Positions 47,277 to 55,021 of a DNA stretch of 64,000 nt are shown here, piece after piece. Position 1 is the stretch's first letter; each line of letters opens with the position of its first letter. The translations under genes were made by a program, and so were the position numbers. A model generated the notes under the pieces. The model searched no databases. It had not been told where the DNA came from and was given only the letters and a program-made list of their open reading frames with translations. This DNA comes from Deltaproteobacteria bacterium (GTDB lineage: Bacteria; Bdellovibrionota_C; UBA2361; SZUA-149; JAITKM01), in assembly GCA_031278395.1 (NCBI GenBank), contig JAITKM010000007.1, positions 62,001 through 126,000 on the forward strand. Reading direction: 5' to 3'.

Positions 47277-47419
47277 ATCAAAAACCAGTTATCAGTTATA
47301 TATCTTTTGCGGTTGCGCTGTTACAGCTCTTCATTGGAAACAACGAGGTTACTAATCGACACCATCGCAAAAATAAAAACAAAGACAACTCATATTCAAG
47401 TGAGGGATATACAAAGTAA
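47270..47419 (+). CDS. Tiny membrane protein overlapping the DUF6754 gene end
   Basis: A 49-codon frame starts in the last bases of the DUF6754 gene (seven-base overlap). It has a hydrophobic helix (about 8-23, ISYISFAVALLQLFIG) and a basic, Asn/Lys-rich tail (NRHHRKNKNKDN). The overlap suggests translational coupling, but there is no family match and chance is possible. Confidence 0.4.
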   Translation: MVNQKPVISYISFAVALLQLFIGNNEVTNRHHRKNKNKDNSYSSEGYTK

Positions 47420-47640
47420 TGCTATAAAGAAAGAAAAAATTCTGAATATTTAGATGGTTATAAAAAAAAAGTTAAAATCAGTGTATTGTCAACCTAGACG
47501 TAATTTTGTAAAGACGACAAACGCACAAGAGAAAAAGCAATTTATTTAATTACTCAGTGGGTTGAGCAGTTCTGTAATTCTATACACTTCACGCTTACCT
47601 TTCGTTATAATAAAAGGTAATGTTGTTTATGGTACACTAT

Positions 47641-48822
47641 ATGAATATCTTTCAACTATCATACAAAAATCTCTTACGGCGCAAGCTGCGCACCACTTTT
47701 ACTATTTTGGGGATTACACTTTCAGCCTGGGTGTTAATTACACTGCTGGGTTTTAACAATGGCTATGAAAATTCTCTTAACAAAGACATTGAGGGGATGG
47801 GGTTCCAAATTGTGCTAACTGCTAAAGGCTGCCCTTACGAAGCAGCAACTTTAATGTTAAAAGGTGGAACTGGTCTCAGATATATGCCTGAAGAAATTGT
47901 TCAAGGAGTTGCTAACGATCCCGACGTCGCGCAAACTACCGCTATGTTAATGCATGCCGAATTTGACCCTGATAAAGGCGAAAATGGCGGAACCATTGTG
48001 TATTTAGGAATTGATATTCCAAGCTATCCTGAGCTAAAGCCTTATTTAACTTTTAAACAAGGCGCTTGGTTTCAAAATGCGGCTGAACGCAAAGTTGTGC
48101 TAGGATTTGAGGCAGCTGAGCTAGAACAACGTGAAGTTGGCGATTCAATGCTACTTCCCGGCAGTGCTGAAGAATATCAAGTTGTTGGTATTTTAAAGCG
48201 CACTGGCACACAAGACGATGGCATGATTTTCCTACCGCTTAAAACAGTGCAAAAAGTTTTTAATAAAGAAGGGCAACTGACTATGCTCGGTATACGTTTA
48301 AAACAAACTGCGGACGCTAATGCTTTTGAAGAAAAACTCTATAGCTTGCCAGATGTGCAAGTAGTCTCTATGGCGCAGGTGAAAAATACTATTTTAGGAC
48401 TAGTTTCAAGCGCCAAAGTTATTGTATTATCCATTGCCTTTATTGCGTTTGTAATTGCGATGTTTGGCGTTCTCAATACCGTATTAATGTCAGTCTTTGA
48501 ACGTTACCAAGAGATTGGAATTTTAAAAAGTATGGGCGCTTTGCCCAAAGATATTTTTGTCATGATTTTAATTGAGACTACCCTACTTTGCACCTTAGGC
48601 GGAATATTGGGAATTTCGCTGGCATTTGTATTTTCGGGCGCATCGGAAATGGCAATTCGTTTTTTTCTGCCTTTTACTCCAAACGGAAATTTAATTTTAA
48701 TTACCACCCCGACTGTTGTTTGGTCTTTTCTAACAATTGCCTTAATCGGAATTATTGGCGGAATTTATCCTGCTCAGCGGGCAGCCCATATCCGCCCTTT
48801 AGATGCTATTCGGAGTGAATAA
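47641..48822 (+). CDS. ABC transporter permease (MacB/FtsX/LolC-like)
   Basis: I start at the ATG at 47641 (393 residues), because MNIFQLSYKNLLRRKLRTTFTILGI fits the family start. Two further ATGs lie upstream in frame (47620, 47629). It has one N-terminal helix, a large periplasmic MacB-like domain (about 45-250) and three C-terminal helices (about 265-290, 310-340 and 360-380). The end YPAQRAAHIRPLDAIRSE is typical. The pair probably exports or extracts a lipid, lipoprotein or peptide. Confidence 0.88.
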   Translation: MNIFQLSYKNLLRRKLRTTFTILGITLSAWVLITLLGFNNGYENSLNKDIEGMGFQIVLTAKGCPYEAATLMLKGGTGLRYMPEEIVQGVANDPDVAQTTAMLMHAEFDPDKGENGGTIVYLGIDIPSYPELKPYLTFKQGAWFQNAAERKVVLGFEAAELEQREVGDSMLLPGSAEEYQVVGILKRTGTQDDGMIFLPLKTVQKVFNKEGQLTMLGIRLKQTADANAFEEKLYSLPDVQVVSMAQVKNTILGLVSSAKVIVLSIAFIAFVIAMFGVLNTVLMSVFERYQEIGILKSMGALPKDIFVMILIETTLLCTLGGILGISLAFVFSGASEMAIRFFLPFTPNGNLILITTPTVVWSFLTIALIGIIGGIYPAQRAAHIRPLDAIRSE

Positions 48823-48828
48823 AATTAT

Positions 48829-49518
48829 ATGAATATCATTACTGCAAAGAACCTAACTAAAATTTATGCTCGTGGAGTAGAAAAAGTTTTTGCTCTAAAT
48901 GACGCTAGTTTTGTTATTAAAAAAGGCGAAATTCTGTCTATTACTGGCGCTTCTGGTTCGGGCAAAACGACCTTAGTTAATATTTTAGGTTGTCTTGATA
49001 ATCCAACTTCGGGAGTTTTAACTGTGGCTGAACAACAAGTTTTTGGCGAACAAAAGGAGTTGTCCGAAGCAGCTTTAACTTTGATTCGACGCCAATATTT
49101 TGGTTATGTATTTCAAAAATTTTTCTTAATTCCAACTCTGACGGTTCAAGAAAATATTATGTTGCCGTCGATTTTTCAGAAAAACCTCCAAACTAATCTG
49201 CAAAACCTACAGCCTACTTTAGAAATACTGGGATTAACTCAGCGGGCGAGGCATTTGCCGGCAGAGCTGTCTGGTGGTGAAATGCAACGGGTAGCCATTG
49301 CCAGAGCGTTAATTAATAAGCCGCAAGTTTTGCTTGCTGATGAACCAACCGGTAATTTGGATAGTAAGCGTTCTGACGAAATTAAAAATTTGTTAGTAAC
49401 TCTCAACCGCGAACAGGGAATTACAATAATTTTAGTAACTCACAATCCAGATTTAGCTAAAATTGGCTCGTCAGCAATTGAGCTGCTAGATGGAAAAATA
49501 TTAAAAAAATCATGTTAG
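48829..49518 (+). CDS. ABC transporter ATP-binding protein (LolD/MacB type)
   Basis: The 229-residue ATPase has Walker A GASGSGKTTL (about 43), the Q-loop region FGYVFQKFFLIPTLTVQENI, signature LSGGEMQRVAIARAL (about 142), Walker B VLLADEPTGNLD and the switch His in LVTHNPDLA. It pairs with the permease six bases upstream. Its last seven bases overlap the start of the csrA-fliW fusion, so the three genes are probably one transcript. Confidence 0.95.
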   Translation: MNIITAKNLTKIYARGVEKVFALNDASFVIKKGEILSITGASGSGKTTLVNILGCLDNPTSGVLTVAEQQVFGEQKELSEAALTLIRRQYFGYVFQKFFLIPTLTVQENIMLPSIFQKNLQTNLQNLQPTLEILGLTQRARHLPAELSGGEMQRVAIARALINKPQVLLADEPTGNLDSKRSDEIKNLLVTLNREQGITIILVTHNPDLAKIGSSAIELLDGKILKKSC

Positions 49519-50153
49519 TTTTAACTAGAAAAACAGGACAAGGCATAAATATCAGTAATGAGATAGTTATCACGATTAAAGAAATTAAGGGTAATCAAGT
49601 GCGACTAGGGATTGAAGCTAGCTCAAACTTTAAGATTTACCGTAGTGAAATTTATGAACAAATCAAAGCTGAAAACACACAGGCGCTAAATTTATCTCAA
49701 GAAACGCCGAAAAATTTAAGCAACTTTGCCAATACACAAAAGATTAAATTCAATAGTAGCCGCTTTGGCGAGCTGGAAATTAATCCGTCTGCAGTAATTG
49801 AATTTCCTTTTGGGTTAGTTGGGATACCTGATGCGCATCAATTTGTAATGCTTGAATATAGTTCGCCCTTTTCTTGGTTACATTCAATAGACCACCCAGA
49901 TATTGCATTTGTAGTTATTAACGGAGCTGAATTGGAGCCGCAATTTGATGTGCAAGTTTTGACAGCTGATAAAGATATTGATTTAAGACCAAACGATGAA
50001 ATTGCGCTAATTAATGTTGTAACTGTTCGACCTAATATTCAGGCAAGCACAGTCAATGTAAAAGCTCCGATTGTAGTCAATATGAGAAATAAAAAAGCCA
50101 AACAAATAATTATCGACTCTACAGATTTATCGATAAATTTACCTCTGTTTTAG
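49512..50153 (+). CDS. CsrA-FliW fusion protein
   Basis: The 213-residue protein contains two proteins that are normally separate. Residues 1-60 are a complete CsrA: MLVLTRKTGQG, KGNQVRLGIEA, YRSEIYEQIKAEN. They keep the RNA-contact residues Leu4, Arg6 and Arg44. After a linker of about 20 residues, residues about 77-213 are FliW, with FPFGLVGIPDAHQFVMLEY, FSWLHSIDHPDIAFVVIN and VNVKAPIVVNMRNKKAKQIII. FliW is the antagonist that binds CsrA and is released when it binds flagellin. The single frame is continuous, so this is not a frameshift artefact in this sequence. No flagellar gene is in the window. Confidence 0.9.
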   Translation: MLVLTRKTGQGINISNEIVITIKEIKGNQVRLGIEASSNFKIYRSEIYEQIKAENTQALNLSQETPKNLSNFANTQKIKFNSSRFGELEINPSAVIEFPFGLVGIPDAHQFVMLEYSSPFSWLHSIDHPDIAFVVINGAELEPQFDVQVLTADKDIDLRPNDEIALINVVTVRPNIQASTVNVKAPIVVNMRNKKAKQIIIDSTDLSINLPLF

Positions 50154-50172
50154 TTTTTAATAAAAACAAGAT

Positions 50173-50202
50173 AAACCTTATTTAAGAAAGATAAGGTTTT
50201 TT
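50173..50202 (+). terminator. Bidirectional terminator between csrA-fliW and ppa
   Basis: AAACCTTAT pairs with ATAAGGTTT around a 9-base loop, followed by Ts. On the minus strand T-rich sequence follows at a short distance, so it may also end ppa. Confidence 0.75.
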
Positions 50203-50234
50203 CCAAGAAAAATATGATTGTGATTTGACTATCT

Positions 50235-50798
50235 TTAACCAGCAACTTTCAAATCCCATAATGAATCCGGCGAACTGAATTTGTCATTGTAAGCCTCGAT
50301 ACACTTCTGAATAATCTCTGTAGCTTCCTCACGATTTAAAACACCGATCACCTCTGTTTCGTATTCTTCCAGTATCTTATAAACAGTAAAGAAATGCTCT
50401 ATTTCTTTAAAAACATGGTTAGGTAACTGAGAAATGTCTTGATAACTATTATAATGCGGGTCTTTACATGGGATAGAAATAATTTTTTCATCAACCTCGC
50501 CCTTATCAAACATTGTAATCACCCCAATAGAATAACATCTAACTAAAGTCATGGGCAGGATTATTTCACTAGAGAGAACTAAGGCGTCTAACGGATCATT
50601 ATCGCCAGCATATGTACGTGGAATAAAGCCGTAATTAGCTGGATAATGAGTTGAAGTATGCAATACTCGATCAAGACGTAGCATACCAGTTTCCTTGTCT
50701 AGCTCATACTTGTTCTTACCACCGCGTGAAATTTCAATCACAACCTCAAACTCTTCTTTAGTAATCCTCGATGGATTTATATCATGCCAAATATTCAT
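50235..50798 (-). CDS. ppa: Inorganic pyrophosphatase, family I
   Basis: This enzyme hydrolyses the pyrophosphate released in biosynthesis. The 187-residue length is typical. It has EVVIEISRGGKNKYELDKETG, HYPANYGFIPRTYAGDNDPLDALVL with the metal-binding signature DNDPLDA, and KDPHYNSYQDISQLP. The last part, KILEEYETEVIGVLNREEA, also matches the family. Confidence 0.96.
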   Translation of the reverse strand: MNIWHDINPSRITKEEFEVVIEISRGGKNKYELDKETGMLRLDRVLHTSTHYPANYGFIPRTYAGDNDPLDALVLSSEIILPMTLVRCYSIGVITMFDKGEVDEKIISIPCKDPHYNSYQDISQLPNHVFKEIEHFFTVYKILEEYETEVIGVLNREEATEIIQKCIEAYNDKFSSPDSLWDLKVAG

Positions 50799-50854
50799 TT
50801 TAATCTCGCTTTAATTTGGGAAACAAATATTTCTCTAAAATTTCCTATTCTCTA

Positions 50855-50883
50855 CACAGGCAAGATTGCCTGTACTACATTCT
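50855..50883 (+). repeat. Dispersed repeat, CAAGATTGCCTG type (copy 2)
   Basis: ACAGGCAAGATTGCCTGT is a near-perfect palindrome, followed by ACTACATT. It shares its core and the CTACATT tail with 12418-12441. Confidence 0.6.
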
Positions 50884-51526
50884 AACGCCATATAGTCTCG
50901 GAGGTTGATAAGTCAACCCATTTATCAATACCATGCCAACTATCCGATTTACCGTATGAACCAAAATCAACTAACATTATCTCGACTCCAAATTGACGAC
51001 AAACGTATAAAACATAACTTAGCTCGCGGCTAGGACAGAGCACAATTGCTGTCCGTTTAATAGACAAATCTTTTTCTTGTGACAAATCTAAATTAAAATC
51101 CCTACTCTCCAAATCATCTGTAATTTGTATATTGTCAGAGCCAGACTGCGACAAAGAGTGATTTAAAAAATTCCCTGTCGCAAAAAGCATTAAATCAGTC
51201 GCCATATGCACGTCCATGGCAACTTTTCTTTGCACATTTTTTGGCGGCAGTCTTTTGGCAATAACTTCAAGTCCTGATCGCTCGACAGCCGACAGAAAAG
51301 AGAACTGACGCGCATCATCTTCGTAAGGAACTAGAGTATAATAACGAGAAATTTCTGGAACTAAACCTTCGCTCAGGCTAGTAACTAATTTTCCTAAGTC
51401 AAGTTTTTTTTCTAAACGATAGATTGCTCTATCTAGACTCATCCCATCAATGAACAAACCAACTGCCCTTTTGTTTCTTCTACGCACTGCACCATTTTTT
51501 AATTTCTCTATTTCTAGTCTACTCAT
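50882..51526 (-). CDS. NYN/LabA-like domain protein (PIN-like putative ribonuclease)
   Basis: The 214-residue protein has the NYN layout: AVGLFIDGMSLDRAIYRLE with the first acidic residue, RYYTLVPYEDDARQFSFLSAVERSGLEVIAK, VAMDVHMATDLMLFA with a second Asp, and a late strand VLCPSRELSYVLYVCRQFGVEIMLVDFG. In LabA/NYN proteins the last block is usually SGDSDF, so one acidic residue seems to be missing here. There is an insertion of about 30 acidic residues between the second and third blocks. Nuclease activity is uncertain. Confidence 0.75.
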   Translation of the reverse strand: MSRLEIEKLKNGAVRRRNKRAVGLFIDGMSLDRAIYRLEKKLDLGKLVTSLSEGLVPEISRYYTLVPYEDDARQFSFLSAVERSGLEVIAKRLPPKNVQRKVAMDVHMATDLMLFATGNFLNHSLSQSGSDNIQITDDLESRDFNLDLSQEKDLSIKRTAIVLCPSRELSYVLYVCRQFGVEIMLVDFGSYGKSDSWHGIDKWVDLSTSETIWR

Positions 51527-51578
51527 ATATATTTTTTAATGTGTTTTAATTAATTCAAGACTCTTGTTCTTCGTTATA

Positions 51579-51608
51579 TTGACTTTCGCCAGAAGTGTTG
51601 CGTAATAT
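51579..51608 (+). promoter_or_regulatory. Promoter for ispH
   Basis: TTGACT (51579-51584), an 18-base spacer and TAATAT (51603-51608) lie 44 bases before the ispH ATG, in the divergent region with the NYN gene. Confidence 0.5.
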
Positions 51609-51651
51609 GAGAAAAAAATTAAATAGTCAAATAATTTAATACGTTATCTAT

Positions 51652-52830
51652 ATGTTACAAAATTTACACCTCCCTCAATATTATAAATCAACCTTGATTG
51701 AACAGATAAAATCGCAAGCTCCAAATTCTGCGCGAGATCAAACTCCATATACAGTTCAGTTAGGCAAGCTAACTTTTAAATTAGCAAGACACTTTGGTTT
51801 TTGTTTTGGGGTGCAGCAGGCGTTAAGTTTAGCTTATAAAACTATTGCTGAAAATAAAGGCAAACGTGTTTTTCTTTTAAGTGAAATAATTCATAACCCT
51901 ATTATTTATGACGATCTAGTTAAACAAGGTATAAAGTTTTTAATGGATTCTAAAAGTAATATTTTAATTCCATTTGAAACCTTAAAACCTGACGACATTG
52001 TGTTGATTCCGGCTTTTGGCATTACTTTAGAATTGCGAAAACATTTGCAAGATTTAGGAATTGACATTTTAAGATACGACACGACCTGTCCTTTTGTGCA
52101 AAAAGTCTGGAACACCGTGAAAAAACTAGGACAAACTGGCTATACAATTATTATCCATGGCAATCCAAACCATGAAGAAACCAAGGCTACTTTTTCATAT
52201 GCTCAAGCTATCGCTCCGACTTTAATTCTTAAAAATAAAAATGAAGCTTTAAAATTAGCAGATTTTATTAAAGACAGGACTGAGTTAAGTAAATTTAATG
52301 CTAATTTTAGGCATTGTTCTAAAAATTTTGACCCGCAACAAGATTTAATCAAAATCGGCTTAGTTCAACAAACTACAATGTTAACTAATGAAACCGAAGA
52401 GATAAGCGAGATTTTAAAAACCGCTCTTAACCAAAAAAACAAAGCTGAGAATATCGGAGAAGCTATTTTTGCTGATACTAAGCATACCCTTTGTTATGCC
52501 ACGCAAGCCAATCAATTAGCTACTAAAGTTTTATGTCAAACTAGTAATGCTGATTTAGCGTTCATTGTGGGTGGCTATAATAGTTCAAATACTAAGCACT
52601 TGGTTGAGTTAGCTTCGCAAGATTTAAAAACATTTTTTATTAAAGATAGTGCGGAGATTTTAAACTCAAAAACAATCCGGCATTTTGATATTCAGACCTC
52701 TACAATCCAAGAAACCACAGACTGGCTACCTACCAAAAGCAACTTAATAATTGCTATTTCCGCTGGTGCAAGCTGCCCTGACAAGGCGCTTGAGGAGGTT
52801 ATGTTAAAAATCCAAGCTTTGGCGACATAA
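51652..52830 (+). CDS. ispH: 4-hydroxy-3-methylbut-2-enyl diphosphate reductase
   Basis: This is the last enzyme of the non-mevalonate isoprenoid pathway, an iron-sulfur protein. The 392-residue protein is longer than E. coli IspH, with an N-terminal extension of about 40 residues and inserts. It has the cluster cysteines in GFCFGVQQA (about 48), DTTCPFVQKVW (about 145) and ISAGASCPD (near the end). It also has IIHNPIIYDDLVKQG, IIIHGNPNHEETKAT, and TKHTLCYATQANQLA. All three cluster ligands are present, so it is likely active. Confidence 0.94.
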   Translation: MLQNLHLPQYYKSTLIEQIKSQAPNSARDQTPYTVQLGKLTFKLARHFGFCFGVQQALSLAYKTIAENKGKRVFLLSEIIHNPIIYDDLVKQGIKFLMDSKSNILIPFETLKPDDIVLIPAFGITLELRKHLQDLGIDILRYDTTCPFVQKVWNTVKKLGQTGYTIIIHGNPNHEETKATFSYAQAIAPTLILKNKNEALKLADFIKDRTELSKFNANFRHCSKNFDPQQDLIKIGLVQQTTMLTNETEEISEILKTALNQKNKAENIGEAIFADTKHTLCYATQANQLATKVLCQTSNADLAFIVGGYNSSNTKHLVELASQDLKTFFIKDSAEILNSKTIRHFDIQTSTIQETTDWLPTKSNLIIAISAGASCPDKALEEVMLKIQALAT

Positions 52831-52855
52831 AGTCCCCCTACTTGATAAGAGAGAA

Positions 52856-53029
52856 TTATATCCCTTCCCCCATGGTCTCACGCCAACTTTTAGGAATGTT
52901 AGCAGCTCCTTTAGTATTCATATATCGTGTAACTTCACGTTTCTCTTGTGCCGTATTTTGTTCCTGAAAAATAATCGTCCCACCAAAAATACATAGAAAT
53001 AAAAAAACTATAATAAAAAGCCATTTCAT
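52856..53029 (-). CDS. Small membrane or secreted protein, unknown
   Basis: The 57-codon minus-strand frame begins MKWLFIIVFLFLCIFGGTIIF, a strong membrane or signal helix. A polar tail follows (AQEKREVTRYMNTKGAANIPKSW). The upstream GAGA is a weak ribosome-binding site. I do not recognise it. The composition looks coding and the frame has a natural N-terminal helix, so it may be a real small gene. Confidence 0.45.
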   Translation of the reverse strand: MKWLFIIVFLFLCIFGGTIIFQEQNTAQEKREVTRYMNTKGAANIPKSWRETMGEGI

Positions 53030-53672
53030 AAAATTGTCTCTTGTTTTTTTTGATAAAATTTGTAACTATTCAGTAGTGGTAAAATCTAGTATCCTGCCAC
53101 CATAAATAACAATATAACTGTGACTTCTTCGTAGAGACTCACACTTCAAAAAAAAGCTATTATTATGAGTATCAGCAATGTTGTTTATATAATTTCTGTT
53201 TTTTACAAAAAAAACCAATAAGTTTAATATATTAAAATTTACAGAAACAACCCGATACCAAAAAAAATATTAGAGAGTAAAGATAAAAATTAATACTATT
53301 AATGTTATTACAATTTTTTTCTAAATGTCACATTTTTTCAGTATTAAATAATAACCATATTACAACAAATTGTTTAAAGTAGATGTGAGAAAACGAGCGT
53401 CTCGTCTAGCTAAGATTAGTTATAGAAATTAGAAAACTTATTTCACCCCGATTACGCCAAGTGGTGACTGTTTACAGTTGTAAAAAGTTTAAGACTGGAT
53501 CGAACCCCTCAGAAAAAAAAGATAGGACCTCTCTCCTTTATATTTTCATATTTATTTTATCGTGGAACTATTGCTAATCGTTTTATTTTTTGTTATGCAT
53601 TCCGCCCGCGTTTAATATGTAATGCGTTTAATCTTATAAAATTTTTTATATTGAGTAGAAGAGTCTAAGGAT
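53030..53672 (+). other. Long noncoding stretch, possible small-RNA locus
   Basis: About 640 bases without a supportable gene. The 3' end leads into a strong hairpin with T tail (53673-53724), as expected for a stand-alone small RNA or a long leader. Promoter-like TTGCTA, 17 bases, TATGCA lies at about 53571-53599. GAGTAGAAGAGT occurs at 53653-53664. I tested the GGATCGAACCCC stretch near 53494 as a tRNA arm and it does not fold. Confidence 0.35.
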
Positions 53673-53724
53673 AAAGCCAACATTTATAACAACTTAGAGT
53701 TTTGTTATAGATGTTGGCTTTTTT
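53673..53724 (+). terminator. Strong hairpin with T tail before the orphan gene at 53783
   Basis: A 20-bp stem with one G-U pair (53673-53692 with 53702-53721) and a 9-base loop is followed by Ts. It can end an upstream small RNA or act as a leader attenuator for the gene at 53783. Confidence 0.8.
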
Positions 53725-53782
53725 ATGCAAAAGGTTGTCTTTTGTTGGTCAACAAATAATCTTAAAAAGAAAGGGTTAGTTT

Positions 53783-54121
53783 ATGAAAACCACAAAAGAG
53801 AAAGTAGAAACAATCAGTTCTATCTTGCAAAAATTTCCTTCTTTAAAAGAACTGTTAGAAGGAGATACTTACAAGATTCGCAACATCCTCAACGAAGATC
53901 CAAGATTAATTTGTATAGCAAGAAATTTCATCAATGATTATATTTACCTAATAAAATATAACATCCAACAGTTAGAAATCCAGCTTAACTGTTGTAATGA
54001 AAAAGAAAAACGTAATCAAATGGTTGTTCAAATATCAAAAATTGATCAATTTCTGACATTTTTAAACGACAGAGACTGTTGGTTAGAAAAGTTACAAATA
54101 GAATTCGCTGATCATTGCTAA
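53783..54121 (+). CDS. Hypothetical all-helical protein between two terminators
   Basis: The 112-residue protein is soluble and predicted to be helical (ETISSILQKFPSLKELLEG, IKYNIQQLEIQLNCCNEKEKRNQMVVQISKIDQFLTFLNDRD). A ribosome-binding site AAAGGG lies eight bases before the ATG. I do not recognise a family. It is a single gene enclosed by a 20-bp hairpin upstream and a 19-bp terminator downstream. The inverted repeat TTGTTGGTCAACAA (53738-53751) in its leader could be an operator. Confidence 0.65.
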   Translation: MKTTKEKVETISSILQKFPSLKELLEGDTYKIRNILNEDPRLICIARNFINDYIYLIKYNIQQLEIQLNCCNEKEKRNQMVVQISKIDQFLTFLNDRDCWLEKLQIEFADHC

Positions 54122-54142
54122 CCAACTTCTTTCACGGCTTTT

Positions 54143-54204
54143 AACTTGTGTTAAAATTTTACTTTTCTCCACTTTGATCATAAAATTTTAACACAAGTTT
54201 TTTT
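54143..54204 (+). terminator. Terminator after the orphan gene
   Basis: A perfect 19-bp stem (54143-54161 with 54181-54199) with a 19-base loop is followed by TTTTT. The rest of the gap before nth shows nothing clear. Confidence 0.85.
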
Positions 54205-54380
54205 GTTTTTCCCAAAAGGTTTTAACTGTATAAACAAGTCAATAAAATTTCTTCTAACCCTTTAGAAAAAATGGTAATTTTTATTTGTCCTTATCATCAT
54301 CTAGTAACCAATCAGGGGCAGACATCACATAATTTTTATCTCTATAATACTACCAAATTGAACTCGCCAATATCCCTAAA

Positions 54381-55016
54381 TCATCTCGCCGCGCAAAAAT
54401 GCTTAATAACACACCGTTCACAAGCTGGTTTGCGGGCAAAACAAACAGCCCGTCCGTGCAAAATAATTCTCAAGCTAAAATTACTCCACTCCCTTTTAGG
54501 CACAATCTCACACAAATCAGCCTCAACTTTCTGTGGACTGCTTTGGGTAGTCAACCCTAGCCGATTAGCAATGCGCAAAACATGCGTATCTACTGGAAGT
54601 CCAGGCACTCCAAAAGCTTGACCTAAAATTACATTAGCAGTCTTTCGCCCAACACCCGACAACTTAACTAAATCCTCCATACTACACGGAACTTGCCCCT
54701 GGTATTGGCTTAAAATTATCTCTGCTGTCTTTTTAAGACTTTTCGCCTTTTGCCGAAAAAATCCAACTGAATGAATTAACTTCTCTAATCGCGCCTGTGG
54801 ACATTGAACATAATCCTGCACCTGCCTTAACTGCTTAAACAACACTTGAGTAACTTCATTAACTCGCACATCTGTGCACTGAGCAGATAAAATCGTCGCT
54901 ACCAATAATTCAAAGGGATTTGAAAAATTAAGCGGTGGCGTTGTATCAGGATAACTCTTTTTTAGTTCAGCATTAATAGCTTTAGCTTGTGCCTTGAGCG
55001 CAACTTTAGTTTTCAT
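54381..55016 (-). CDS. nth: Endonuclease III
   Basis: This base-excision glycosylase/AP lyase removes oxidised pyrimidines. The 211 residues match E. coli Nth. They have FELLVATILSAQCTD, the helix-hairpin-helix LSGVGRKTANVIL with the catalytic Lys, VDTHVLRIANRLG with the catalytic Asp, and the iron-sulfur ligands C-x6-C-x2-C-x5-C (CFARKPACERCVIKHFC). It lies five bases after the BatA-like gene and is probably co-transcribed with it. Confidence 0.96.
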   Translation of the reverse strand: MKTKVALKAQAKAINAELKKSYPDTTPPLNFSNPFELLVATILSAQCTDVRVNEVTQVLFKQLRQVQDYVQCPQARLEKLIHSVGFFRQKAKSLKKTAEIILSQYQGQVPCSMEDLVKLSGVGRKTANVILGQAFGVPGLPVDTHVLRIANRLGLTTQSSPQKVEADLCEIVPKREWSNFSLRIILHGRAVCFARKPACERCVIKHFCAAR

Positions 55017-55021
55017 AAATT

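Noticed and set aside
53440-53530. tRNA-like GGATCGAACCCC stretch
   Set aside because: Neither strand gives a matching T-stem, anticodon arm or acceptor stem, so it is not a tRNA or tmRNA end that I can support.
53725-53937. 70-codon frame overlapping the start of the 53783 gene
   Set aside because: It is in another frame with low-complexity basic residues and no ribosome-binding site. The frame starting at 53783 has a good site and stays open longer.
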